A stretch of 64,000 bases of DNA from Cymodocea nodosa (Eukaryota > Streptophyta > Magnoliopsida > Alismatales > Cymodoceaceae), in assembly GCA_036874045.1 (NCBI GenBank), contig CM072344.1:10016501-10080500 (forward strand), in the 5' to 3' direction. Under the pieces are notes generated by a model. That model was not told the DNA's origin, ran no database searches, and worked only from the letters and a program-made list of their open reading frames with translations. Shown piece by piece: positions 23,979-35,469 of this stretch. A program made the translations under genes and the position numbers. Within the stretch, counting starts at the first letter, position 1, and every line of letters starts with the position of its first letter.

Positions 23979-24387
23979 ATGTTCTTTACATTTTGTAGAA
24001 CCACCCAATGGATGGCTAAATTCCTCTATGAATAGTAGTATTTAACTAGAAGTTACTAGGTAAGCTCATGGAGTTAACTTAAGTCCATGAGAATAGTTTG
24101 TTAAGTTAACTATAACTCTATAAACTAAGTCCGTTGAGTTAGCTATAAATCAATGGAGTGCTTAATTGAACACATATAAAACTCTAGTTATCAAAATCAA
24201 AATAGTACATAATTCTTATTCAAATCTCTATAAGATTGTCCTGTACTTACACACAAATACAATAGACACTATACACTTGCATTTAAAATACAAATTGGAC
24301 TTAATAGCTAATTTGTGTAAAAAGTTGTTTGTTTACTTCTAAAAGGAATTATTAATATAAACATAAAAACAAACCAAACAAGTTTTC
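23979..24387 (+). repeat. X-family LTR, plus strand (end part)
   Basis: Continues the plus-strand X LTR from the GAACCACCCAATGG segment to an ACA end near 24387, followed by AGTTTTC, a remnant of the usual AGTTTTTGGCGCC junction. Confidence 0.72.
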
Positions 24388-25312
24388 TTGAATAGCTAAC
24401 AACCAGTATAAGGAGTGATCACGTCACAGGAAGGAAAGACATTTTCACCAAGCACCAAATCATCTCTCAAGAGACAATAAAACTTCTAGCATTGGTTTCA
24501 GGCTGATGCCACTATACTAAAGAAGAGATCAACTTACAAAAGTCTAGGTTCACAATCTAATAGGGAGAGGAGTGCTTGATAGTAAGTGGTTATGTTTTTA
24601 GTGGTGAAATCACATAACATGTAGTGATGGAAGTTTCTTACTATCAATAGAGAATTTTACCTTTCATCATTTGCTCATCTTAAGGAACACAATAAAAACA
24701 AAACAAAAATCATTATCTCTTTCTATGTTTATCAAATCTATGTTGTATCGTTTGTGTTTGTATTGTTGAATGTTTCATGTTTATTTTATTTTAGTTAATA
24801 GAAAATTGTATTACTAATTGTTTAAACCAGTTAATGCAAATCTCTGAAATCTTGATTGATATATCTACTATTTGGAGTATTGAATGCTAAAATTGATCAA
24901 TGATGAATGTAATATAAAATAGCATTCAAAACCTTAATTGATGTTGTTTGTAATGTATAGAACCACCCAATAGATGGCGGAGTTCTTCTACAATCAGCAA
25001 TACTAATCAAAAGTTGCAAGAGAGCTTGTTGAGTTAATCATAACTCTATGAGGGAAGTTTGTTGAGTTAAGCATAACTCCACAAACTAAGTCTATTGTGT
25101 CAATTGTAAATCAACGGAGTGAGCATATTGTGAATATATACTAAACTCTGGCTATGAAAATTTATAGAGTTAAATTGATTTCAACAATTCCCTATGGGTT
25201 TGACTTGTACTTGCACACTTACTTGTAGTCAATTTAACGAACTAAATTACTAAAATTAGAAATTGTTCGTGAAATTACTTGTTACTTATAAAAAATACAC
25301 TTAAGCTAACAT
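24388..25312 (+). repeat. Second X-family LTR 3' part, plus strand
   Basis: Restarts within the X LTR at the GAGTGATCACGTCAC segment and runs through TAACTCCACAAACTAAG words to a divergent end near 25312. No ORF of note. Confidence 0.7.
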
Positions 25313-26128
25313 GACATGACTTCTTCTCCATATCTCTAGTTGTCTTTGCTGACTTAAAGTTCTTGCATTTTTTTAATAGATTTCTAAATTTTCTAGTCAG
25401 CAAAAGTAAATCTTTGCTAGAATCACTAGTGACTTCTAAGACTATATCAACCTCAAAAGCTAGATCCCTTCTAGGATTCTTTCCTTTTGGATCTAAATGT
25501 TGTACTTCATAAGTTGTAAGATTTCTTATGAGATCATCTAGAATATATATATTTAAATCTTTGGACTCCTCAATAAATGTTGTCTTTTGAGCTCAATTCT
25601 TAGTTAAAGATCTAAGGATTTTTTTAACTAAGTCTCTTTCCTTGAATTTCTTACCTAATGATTTTAATGAATTTACAATATCAAGAAAATGAGAAAATAT
25701 ATCAGAGATACATTCATTTTCATGCATTTTAAATAGCTCATATTTATGTACTAACATATTGATTTTACATTTCTTAACCTAGTTACTACCTTCATTGGCA
25801 ACTTCTAATGCATGTCATATCTCATGTGCAATTTCATATGTAGATACTTTATTAAATTGATCATGAGATAAAGCATAGAACAAGATGTTTAAACCTTTAG
25901 CATTTAGTGTCATTCGCTCCTTTTCATCAAAAGTCCAAGTATCATATGGATTCATAACAAACACTATAGGATTGCTAATTATGTGCCATAATTTGAAATC
26001 TATCGATTGAAAGAATACTTTCATCCTATATTTCTAGTAACCATAATTGCTACATTCAAACATAGGAGGGTGAGAAGTAATCTGTCCTTTAGTCATTACT
26101 AGGATTTCATTATTTGAAATACTAGCCA
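25313..26128 (-). pseudogene. Gag fragment of Sirevirus-like element W
   Basis: Minus-strand copia gag, related to but clearly different from the copy A-C gag. It starts at ATG 26128 and keeps LNAKGLNILFYALSHDQF, MLVHKYELFKMHENE and LLLLTRKFRN. Stops interrupt it (near 26035, 25780 and 25595). It ends near 25313 before the zinc knuckle, where X LTR sequence begins. Confidence 0.82.
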
Positions 26129-26183
26129 TTTTTAATCAATGATCCTAACTTATGAAAGGAAAAGAATTGATTCCTAATGAAAG

Positions 26184-26256
26184 CTCTAATACCAATTGTA
26201 GTGGTATCAATTTTATATTAAAATTGTTAATCTTACTCTAATACCAATTGAAGAAT
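26184..26256 (-). promoter_or_regulatory. PBS of element W, duplicated
   Basis: TTGGTATTAGAG occurs twice, about 55 nt apart (around 26250-26239 and 26196-26185), each resembling the initiator-Met PBS. The copy nearer gag is preceded by CTACA like an LTR end, so the LTR-end/PBS junction seems to have been duplicated. Confidence 0.6.
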
Positions 26257-26930
26257 TGTAGTATCATAAGAGGGGGGATGAATTGTATTTTTAGAAATTA
26301 AAAAATTTCTAACAAATAAAACAAGAGTACAAAATACTCACAAATATAATTCTAATCTTTATTAATAAAAGAAAGAATTTACAATCATTTTCAGCACAAT
26401 TCCTTGCTTGTCAGTTCTAATACAATGTAATATGAGATACAATTCAAATGTGAAATAAAACCTTATTCTAATCTTGTTTGAATTGTATTTTCAAACATGA
26501 GCCTTTGCACATAGCTTCTAACTCTTCTAAATTTTTGCTCAACTTCTGTATCTTTTTTTCTCCTATCTTTGAATCTCTAAGACTTCCTTCATTGTAGCTC
26601 TTTTTCTAAATTTGCTTGGGATTCGATCTCTATCTAATGTTGGAGAATTTTGAGGATTTTTCTCTTGAAATTGGGATTTCAGAGATTGATGTAGAGATAT
26701 AATTTCCTTGGATCTTCAAAGATATCCTCCTTTTCTATATAGCTTGTATCCTTTACTTATAGTAGTAGAACTATGATTTCACGTTTAACACATTCATCCA
26801 CTTAATCCATACTTCATCATCCCTCGTACTAATTCAAATTTAAATTATCCATGATCTTCACTGTCTTTTGGAATTTTCACTATTTTTACTATCTTTTTGA
26901 ATTTCCTTGATCTCCTATCATAGAATAATT
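26257..26930 (-). repeat. 5' LTR of element W, truncated
   Basis: Ends ACTACA at 26257 beside the PBS. The region carries the CCCCCCTCTTATGATAC end typical of these LTRs. It is cut at 26930 by the LTR of element Z. Confidence 0.72.
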
Positions 26931-27951
26931 TGTTACTATTGGAACTGATCGTTCAGTCAACTTTCTATGGCACGATTCAGAAACACTCACCTCTAAACTC
27001 CTCAAAACTGGAAGTGAAGAGTAATAGGAAGAAATAACACAATGAAGACAAGATTTACATGGTTCAGCAACAACCTACATCCACAGAGAGTTGAGGGTTC
27101 TTCTATGAGCTTTGGCACAATCAACCGCAATGTTTTACAACATCATAAAGGTTTATATATATACTACCCAACTTAGGGTTAATAAACCTTTAATTACATT
27201 CAAGCCATTACAATAGAGAAATAATGCTTCGGAGAAGGGACTCTCACTTTCAAAGCCTTATCTTCCTAACTTATCGAAATCTGTAACATTTCAGATAGTT
27301 ACAGACTTAACTATCTGAAGAAATTCTTCTTTCTTCATTTATTGTAATAGGCGGTACTGTAATAGGCTAATTGTCTAGAGAGATTCAATCTTTCAGATAG
27401 TTACTAACTTAATTGTTTGAAAACCCACTTACTCCTCTCTTTGTCCTTTTAAAAGGTTCTGCTGTTAACTCTCCAAAAACTACATGTCTTTCGGATAGTT
27501 ACTATCTTAACTATCCGAAAACTCACTTAAGTGTCTCTTTAGTCATTTTGGAAGGTTCTGCCGTTAACCTTTCGAAAACTTATGATTTTCAAATAGTTAT
27601 TGCCTAACTATTCCAAGATCCTCTTAAGTCTCTGTTTTTCAGATACTTGGCTTTTTAACTATCTGAACATCCACTTAATTGTCTGACTTTCGGATACTTA
27701 GCTTCATAACTGTCCAAACGTCCACTTAAGTGTCCTTTAAGTCATTCTAGATGGTTATAGCCAGTAACCCTCTGAAATCTTATGACTTTCGTATAGTTAG
27801 CTCAAAGCCTCCGATTGAAAATATACTTTCGGATACTTGGGTCTAATAACCTACCGAAAAATAAAACTGCTAGATACTTACTGTTAACAAGCTTCCAATT
27901 TAACCTGGACTTCTTGTGGCATACTCCACACTTGTACTACTTGCCCTAACA
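26931..27951 (-). repeat. 3' LTR of element Z
   Basis: Begins TGTTAGGGC (27951) after the PPT and ends AGTAACA (26931). U3 is an array of palindromic units. The U5 side contains the GTAAATCTTGTCTTCATTG-type block common to many plant LTRs. Confidence 0.83.
27290..27860. repeat. Array of 30-bp palindromic boxes in Z LTR
   Basis: About eight units of TTCGGATAGTTA, six variable bases, TAACTATCCGAA. Clear examples are 27290-27319 (arms TTCAGATAGTTA / TAACTATCTGAA) and 27489-27520, whose 13-nt arms are perfectly complementary around CTATCT. Units are separated by CACTTAAGTGTC-like spacers. The centre is six bases in most units. Confidence 0.85.
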
Positions 27952-28115
27952 ATCTCCCACTTGGAGTTTGACAAAATCATCGAAAGAAAAAATCAATCTC
28001 TACACTTGGCTTACAGATTATTGTAATAGCAACTCAAGTAATCATCAACTCTTCATCTCCTTCTTCTTTTTCAATTTTTTAGGAGACCAATTAAGGTCAT
28101 ACAGAGCCTTAATTT
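27952..28115 (-). promoter_or_regulatory. PPT and 3' spacer of element Z
   Basis: CCAAGTGGGAGAT (minus strand, ending at 27952) is the typical PPT next to a Tork-type 3' LTR. The ~150 nt between it and the pol stop have no ORF on the element strand. Confidence 0.8.
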
Positions 28116-30134
28116 CTATAGATTCAGAACTTTGGTTAACATATCTGTAGCATTTTCAGCTCCTACAATCTTCTGTAGATCTAACCTGTTCTGCTCTATC
28201 TCTTCCCTTATGAAATGAAATCTCATTCTCATATGCTTGGACCTTGAATGAAACTTCGAATTTTCAGCTAAATAAATGGCACTTTGATTGTCATAGAATA
28301 GAATGCTTCTATTTTGTTTGTGCCCTAATTTGGCTAGTACATTCTCTAACCAGATTCTTTCTTTAGCTGCCTCTACTACTGCAACATATTCAGCTTCTGT
28401 GGTCGAGAGTGCAACAATACTTTGTAGCTTGGATCTCCAACTAATTGCAGTACTTCCTATGTAGAAAACATAACCTGAAGTACTTTTGCTTTTATCCAAC
28501 TCTCCTCCCAAATCAGCATTACAGTAGCCAATCAATTCAACTGGTCCTTTCTTGAAATTCAAATCTATATTTAGGGAATATCTGAGATATCTGAGTATCC
28601 ATAGTACAACAGACCAATGCTCAGCTCCTAGATTAGCCATATGTCTACTGACCACTCCCACTACATGAGATATATCAGGTCTTGTGCATATCATGGCATA
28701 CATTAAACTTCCCACTACTGAAGCATATGGTATTCTAGACATTTTTGTCCTTTCTTCTTCAATCTTAGTTGACTAATCTTTAGACAACTTGAAGTGGGGT
28801 CCGAGAGGTAATTCAGCTTTCCTCTCATTTGAGATATTAAATCTCCTTAGTACCTTTTCTAGATACTTCCTCTGATTTAATCTCAAATTGCCTACCACTC
28901 CATCTTAGATAATTCTTATACCCAAGATTTGCTTGGCTTCTCCCATATCCTTCATGTCAAATTCTTTTGAGAGTTGTCTCTTTAATTGCTTAATCTGTTC
29001 TATACTAGAACAAGCAATTAACATATCATCTACATAAATCAGTAGAATAATGAAGCAATCATTAAATAGTTTTATGTAGCAGCAATAGTCTACATCACAT
29101 CTTTTGAAGCCTAGGATACAGATAAAGGTATCAAATCTCTTGTACCATTGTTGTGGTGCTTGCTTCAAACCATACAGACTTTTCAGCAATCTACATATTG
29201 TCTTTCTTCTCTTGCCAATTACTACAAATCCTTCTAGCTGCATCATGTAGAGTTCTTCCTGCAAGTCACCATGTAGGAATGCTATCTTTACATCCATTTG
29301 CTCCAAGAGCAAATTTTCTACAACAACAATGCTTAAGACTATTCTTATAGTATTCATCTTCACAACAAGAGAGAATACTTCTGTATAGTCTATGTCTTGA
29401 ATTTGCTGAAAACCCTTGACGACAAGTTTGGCTTTATATTTCTTGCTACCATCTGGTTGTTCTTTCATCCTGAACGCCCACTTGTTTCCTAGGATTTTCT
29501 TTCCTTCTAGCAATGAAGTTAGCTCCCAAGTATTATTCTTCTCTAGGCACCTCATTTCTTCTTTCATTGCTAACTCCCATTTGTGTGCATCACTTGCATA
29601 GATTGCTTCCTGATATGTTTCAAGTTCACCATCATCTGTTAGTAACAGATAATTGAATGATGGTACATACCTTTCAAGTTGTCTGGAAACTCTTTTAGAT
29701 CTTCTAAGTTGTCTAGTGACAACTTCATCTTCTTGATCATCTAGATGTTCTTGATGTTCAACCTCTAGAAGCTGAATTTCTTCTACAGGTTCCTTTTGAG
29801 GTTGTTTAGCATCATTATCTAGACTGATCTCAGTAGTACTTTCAGACTGAAGCTTTGATTGCTGTTCAACTGCACTTTCTCTACGCTTGTACATCTTGGA
29901 TTCAATAAATGTGACATCTTTTGCATAGATTATTTTCTTGGTTTCTTCTTCCCAGAATCTATAACCAAAATAATCCTTACCATAGCCAATGAAATAACAT
30001 TTCTGTGATTTTGAATCCAGGTTGTCTCTTTTCTCATTATTCAAGTAGACAAATGACTTGGATCTAAAGACTTTTAAGTGAGCATAGTTGACCTCTTTCC
30101 CTGTCCACAATTCTTCAAGGTTTTTGAGCCCCAT
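28116..30134 (-). pseudogene. Integrase end, RT and RNase H of element Z
   Basis: One frame throughout: integrase C-terminus (LEELWTGKEVNYAHLKVF), an acidic linker, RT with YVDD intact (near 29030), and RNase H ending LTKVLNL. It is interrupted by stops near 28905 and 28773 but not by frameshifts, except at the extreme 5' edge, where the NRS/MGL segment suggests a lost base. Replication enzymes of the element; inactive here. Confidence 0.9.
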
Positions 30135-30211
30135 TGGGACAGACGGTTATTTGGGTTTTTAGGCAGCACCAAAGAACTTGTTTAGTTCCCTAACAATGGC
30201 GCTAGAAAACT
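30135..30211 (-). promoter_or_regulatory. PBS (tRNA-Asp type) of an X-family element
   Basis: TAGCGCCATTGTTAGGGA (30204-30187) is a decayed form of the tRNA-Asp primer site TGGCGCCGTTGCCGGGGA found in plant Athila/Tat elements. It follows the X LTR end at the usual distance. The next ~50 nt may be leader of that element before copia Z sequence begins. Confidence 0.68.
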
Positions 30212-32064
30212 TGTATTAATTGTTAACTTCTGTTTGTAACTTAATATTTGTGTGCAAGTATAGGTCGATCTCATAGAAAATTGAGCAAGAATTGTGTACT
30301 GTTTCATTTTTAATAATGAAATTTATATATTCAGTAAGCACTCCGTTGAGTTATAGCTAACTCAACAAACTAACCTCGTGGAATTGAATTAACTCAATGA
30401 AGCTATCTATCTAGTTTAATACTGCTATTTACAAAGGAATTCAGCCAACCATTGGGTTGTTCCATAGATTGTAAATAAAATCAATTAAGCTCTTTAATGC
30501 TAGTTAATATTAGATTTATCATTTAGCAACACTAACATTCAGATATTTCAAATAGTAACCATTAAAATCTTTAAGTATCAAGAACGATTCAATTTCAGTA
30601 AACTATAAAACTATTTTCTATTTTCTAAATCAAACAAACATAAAACATTCACAATACTGACAATGATAACATTAATCACGATACAAAACAAACAATACAA
30701 CACTCAAATACTAACTATAAACACAGATAAGTTGTTTTTGGTATTTTTGTTTTGATATGGTCATGAAAATGGGCGAAAGGTGAAATGTAAAAGTAATCTC
30801 TATCGACAGTAAAAACTTTCGTCACTACATGCGACGTGATTACACCACTGAAAATTTAACCACTTACAATTCTATCTCCTCTCCCTATAGAATCGCAAGT
30901 CCAGAATTGCAAGTTGATCTCCTCTTTATCATATTGGCATCAACCTGAAACCAAGGCTAGAAGCTTTACAATCTCCTGAGATATGAGTCGGTACTTGGTG
31001 AAAATAGCTTCCCTTCCCGCGACGCGATCACTCCTCACAATAGTTGTCAAGCACTATGTTTGGCTCGGAATCGACCTGACATCAGGAAAGTATCCTCACA
31101 GACCTTCGATGGTTGGTGATTATGGTGATGGTGGTGATGGTAGTGTGGAACTTCAGGGAACTTCCATCGCTGCCAGCAGTTAGCATTGTCCTCCTCCTTT
31201 GCACACACATTGGCCACACCCTTCTTCATTTTTTCTCCTTTTCTTTTATATTTCTTAGTAGTAATTGCTTCTGCTTCGATAATCGGTTGGCTTTCCTTCG
31301 TTCATATCAACGATGGTGATTTCTTCTTCCTTCCACGAGTGATTTCCTACGTGATACGTGCAATCGTGGTTTTCCTTTGAATGTCCTGTTTCTGTAACCG
31401 CTATAGTGGCATATTAGAAAATAAATGGTCCGAGGAGTTACAGATAACTCAACGGACTTACTTCATTGATTTAACATTAAAACACGTGCACTAAAGAAAT
31501 AAGTTGCTAACCTAACGCATTACCTTAGTGTGTATTCATGTAACTTAACGCGTATAGTTATGCTAACTTAATGAGTTATACATGTGCATCTCACGTGATA
31601 TACTAAAGCATTTAAATTCAACACGTGCATAATTCTATCTTAACAAGTTCAAATATTTCAGACACTTACGAACCTAACTATCCGATGCTCAGATAGATTT
31701 CGGATAGTTAACAGATAACTTACCAAAAATCCACTTAAGTCATGCATTGTAGTTTCAACACGTGTAATCTAGGAAATAATAAAATATTCTTTAAGCATTT
31801 AAAACATAATTATCCAGTACATTAAACATAACTCTCCGAAATAACAGAAAATTCGGATATAAAGAATTTCACAGCCTGCAATTTACCGACAGTTCAAAAA
31901 TGTACTAAATTAACGCTAATTTTCTGGAATTATGCAGATTCTTTCATTAAAGCATATAACAGTGCAATTATAACATAATGGCTTAATTTTCATATGATAA
32001 GCTAAAAATTATGTAATTAACCATCATTTAACCATTAATATTATGCACTTTTTCATTCTAAACA
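30212..32064 (-). repeat. X-family LTR, full length
   Basis: About 1.85 kb from TGTTTAGAATG (32064) to TACA (30212). A PPT lies immediately upstream and a PBS immediately downstream. U3 (31430-31740) carries CGNNNAGTTA-type words, the palindromic box near 31710-31740, and a block homologous to the Sirevirus LTR. The His-rich reverse-strand frame near 31100 is a CAC/GTG-repeat artefact. Confidence 0.82.
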
Positions 32065-32190
32065 CTTCCCCCATACTTAAATTTTGCTAGTCCCTTAGTA
32101 AACTAAGATCTAACTAGTTGGTCTTTCTAAAGTGTTAGATTTAATTCTTCATTTCGTTCTTCTTCAGAATAATAAATTAGATTACTATAT
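32065..32190 (-). promoter_or_regulatory. PPT and 3' internal remnant of an X-family element
   Basis: CTAGCAAAATTTAAGTATGG followed by GGGAAG (ending at 32065) is an Athila-type PPT directly before the X LTR. Only ~110 nt of internal sequence survive before the truncated Y LTR at 32191. Confidence 0.72.
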
Positions 32191-33283
32191 AGATCCTCAT
32201 ACTAGTTTTCATGTTTTACAACTATATATGTATGAGTATAGTTTGAGTATGTGGAAGAATGAAATTCTATGCATAAATCTTTGTTTCAAATGTTCTAAAT
32301 TAAAGAATATATATTGTTTTGATGTTAATTGATGTAAGAATTGAGTTCATATCATATGTTTCATGTGAATGATGGTGATGGTGTAAATTGTGAAGACAGT
32401 TTTCCGTTTCTTAGATGGCTAGAATGTTAGTAGCTTTTCTTCGAATTGTATGCACTTTTTCATCATCTCTAAATTCATTTTTTTGTTTTTTTTTGTAAGT
32501 ATAATGAGTGTAGAACAATTTCACAAAGTTTTAGAATTTTTTAGAATGTTTTCTGAAGATTTTAGATTTTATTTTGTAAAGGTATTAGAGGTTTTGAGTC
32601 TCTATCGAGTGCTAGTTTTAAGCTTGACGCCTATGCTGTGCTTGCATAGTGTATTTTGTGGAATTCAGTTCTGTAAATTTTCCTTGTTAGTGAAACGTAT
32701 CTACTTTCAAAGTGCACTTATTTCGTAGCATTTCATGAAGATTTGACTGAGATTTGATTTTTTCACCGAAGGTGTGTTTTTGGAAAGTTTCCATAACCGT
32801 CTGTGCCCCTTTCTTAAATAAGATATTGCTAGCGTTTTAAGTTGTGTTAATCCACAAAATCACTGCCATTTGAAAGATATTCCGAGGATCTTTCCAATTG
32901 TTATTTATTTTGGATTTTTAAACATTCAAATTAGAAGTTATTAGAGTTAGAAGTCAAGCATAAATTCTGTGATTTCTAGATTAATACTCATTGCTTTCTT
33001 AAATATCTTATCATAATTAATTGGATTTTGGGGTAATCTTATAAACCTTAATTGTGCTACGAAATTTGTATATTAATATTAAGTAATTAGAGTTTAATTA
33101 TAAATTAGTTTAATGTGGATATTTAATCGATAATCATTTTAATAAAAATTATTTAAAACAAACTCCTTATGGATTCGACCCGTACTTGCACATGCTTATT
33201 ACAATGGGCACCATGCACTTGCGGTTATAAATGTAAAATTTGCACTTTTGTCATTAATTTAACAACGCATAAAACCGTTTACA
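32191..33283 (+). repeat. 5' LTR of element Y (second half)
   Basis: Matches 43478-44566 closely, including the short frames that appear in both. The first ~1.06 kb are missing. Ends TTACA at 33283. Confidence 0.88.
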
Positions 33284-33289
33284 AGTTTT

Positions 33290-33307
33290 TGGCGCTGTTG
33301 CCGGGGA
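33290..33307 (+). promoter_or_regulatory. Primer binding site, tRNA-Asp type (element Y)
   Basis: TGGCGCTGTTGCCGGGGA, one base different from the tRNA-Asp complement, six bases after the LTR end. Confidence 0.9.
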
Positions 33308-34635
33308 GTTTTGGTGCTTTAAAATGATTTATTAGATGATTTGCAAGATTTAATATCCTTTAAATTGTTTTAGTTTTATTTGTTTTCTTGTTGAGTTAGT
33401 ATTTTTCTTTGTTTGTTTGTAAAGAAATGGATACATGGATTGGCCGTTCTATGTGTTTAATTCTTTGTTATCTAAATTGCTTGTTACATGTTTGACTAAA
33501 GTATATAAGTGGTAACAAGTAGCTTAATGGAGTAATGATAATCTTTGTGTACAAATTATTAAGATAGAATCTGTTGTCTGTAAATTTAAATTTTTTGATG
33601 TGCACGAGATTAGAACTCATTTTTATGATATTTTTTTCGGAAATACTCGGCTTCTGAGATTTCTTTTGAGTACTTATGCATAAAATACTAATTAGTATGT
33701 TAAAAGATAAAAATCTTAGAAAATAGGGATGTTTTATAGAATTCTAGATAGGTTTCTGTTAATGAATTTTGAAAATATGATATTATTAATGTATGTAAAA
33801 TTTAATTCAGTGATTTTTTCCAGAAAGTAGATGAAATTATCTTTCCAATGAGTATTTATATGCTTCATTTGGATTTATATAGATTTCTGTGTGATTTTTT
33901 AAAATTGGCATATCAAATTTAACCAATATTATGAAAATCAGATAGTTAAGGGCATAACTATCCGACCCTCATGAAAGAATCAGATAGTTACACCCATAAC
34001 TATTCGATTGTACAATAAAATCAGATAGTTATTTTTGCCGATATTTTTCGGATGGTTATTTTCTAGTGTAGAACAGTTTTATCTGAACTCTTATATTTGA
34101 AACTACAGATACATGTTGAGTTAAAAATTATTTTTGTAATTTTTTCTTGAAACTACAGTAGTTTATCTTTCAAACAAGGTATTATACGTTGTATTTGAAT
34201 TTGTATACATTTTTGGGAATTTTTCTAAGATGACATGTTCTACAGATTACGAATTCTGAGTTATTTGAGTTTGACAACACTTCAGTTTTGGGAATTTTTG
34301 TCTTTGATTTTTCTTAGAAACTAGAAGTAATTACCTTTCAAAAGAGTATTTATTTGTGAATTTACATGCTATATGAATTTATGTAGAAAACTTTTAAGCC
34401 AAGGTAGTACAGTTTAGTTTCAGAAATTCCATGACTACTTGTTTTAGATGAAACTCAGATTATATACAATGTTTGCGAGATATATGCTTTTCTGTTTGTA
34501 TCTAGAATTTAGTGGCATGACAATAGAATAGTCACTAAATGAATCTACGAAAAATTAAGTTTCAAGTAAAAGAAAAAAAAAAATTGTTTATCAATTTCTC
34601 TATTATGTTGCAGATTTGCTTAAATCACTTGAAGA
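33308..34635 (+). other. Leader of element Y
   Basis: About 1.3 kb with no credible ORF. Contains two palindromic boxes (33938-33965 and 33980-34007, arms TCAGATAGTTA / TAACTATCCGA) with 6-nt centres and a degenerate third near 34020. Near its end, TCTCTATTATGTTGCAG (about 34600-34616) looks like a splice acceptor just before the first ORF. Confidence 0.6.
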
Positions 34636-35469
34636 TTGTGCTTGATTGAATACATTCGGTTTGTTCATTTAGTTGAAAATTTGCATGCCATTCAAGATAA
34701 ATATTTAATTTATAATATGGATGAATTTAGTTTTGATTTGACACCTACATGTTCCAAATGCAAATTGAATAATCACATTGATGCTGATTGCCCATTTTAT
34801 ATGCTAAATAGCAATGTAGGTGCATGTTCTAGTTCTAATGTTAGCCTATCTATGCCAAATTTAAATTATAATGCTGATGCTTATGACACTAGTAGCTATA
34901 GTTGTGAAATTAAAATGGAAAAGCCTATAGGAAATATTTCCAATGCTGAATCTTCAGTCAACTTAGCTAAGGCAATTGTTGAACTTAACACCTCTATGGA
35001 TTTATTAAACTTAGAAAAAGCCTCTAGTGCCCCCATTGACATAGATGGTTATGAAAACATAGATTTAAGATCAACATCCTTGGTTGAGGATGAATTAGTT
35101 GAAACTTATGTTGCTTTAAGGTCCAGGAGAGAGGTGAGCATTCCTGAAAAGGAAACTCCTTCTCTTGTACCGATGAGTGTTCCTATAGATGATTTAGGTT
35201 CATCCAATCAACTAAATAAAGAATTTGGAAATGAAATTTTATTGGGTGATAAAAAGGGTAAAGGTAAGTTATCTGAGGTAAGTATCCCTTTAGAAAGTCA
35301 ACTTGCCCCTTTTCCCCATAGATTAAGAACTCCACATAAGGATATTGATCAGAATATTAAGATGAGAGAAATCTTTGAACAGGTTAGGATTAACATTCCA
35401 TTACTAAATGCAATAGAGCAAATACCTACCTATGCCAAGTTTTTAAAGGAATTATATACAAAGAATTGA
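34636..35469 (+). pseudogene. Zinc-knuckle ORF upstream of protease (element Y)
   Basis: 278-codon frame with a CX2CX4HX4C knuckle (CSKCKLNNHIDADC, about residues 38-51), an acidic Ser-rich linker, and the segment FPHRL...NIPLLNAIEQIPTYAKFLKELY that usually precedes the protease in Athila-type elements. No gag capsid domain is present here; that lies downstream at 39321. A TGA at 35467-35469 breaks a frame that continues into protease. Confidence 0.75.

Larger units (their letters stand above)
26931..30134 (-). mobile_element. Tork/Tnt1-like copia element Z (3' half)
   Basis: Minus strand: end of integrase, RT, RNase H, PPT and a 1.02 kb 3' LTR. Pol residues such as KYKAKLVVKGFQQ, YVDDMLIA and GSLMYAMICTRPDISH match the Tork/Tnt1 lineage, not the Sirevirus one. 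The 5' half is gone: at about 30135-30186 it abuts leader sequence of an X-family element. Confidence 0.88.

Noticed and set aside
30135-30160. Ten-base match AACCGTCTGT between Z/X junction and the Y LTR (about 32804)
   Set aside because: Too short to support a shared origin or breakpoint.
31047-31229. His-rich minus-strand frame in the X LTR
   Set aside because: Comes from a GTGATG simple repeat inside an LTR and is not conserved in the other X copies.
32450-32728. Hydrophobic plus-strand frame, also at 43724-43978
   Set aside because: Lies in the Y LTR and is duplicated with it; the AT-rich composition explains the Phe/Leu-rich translation.
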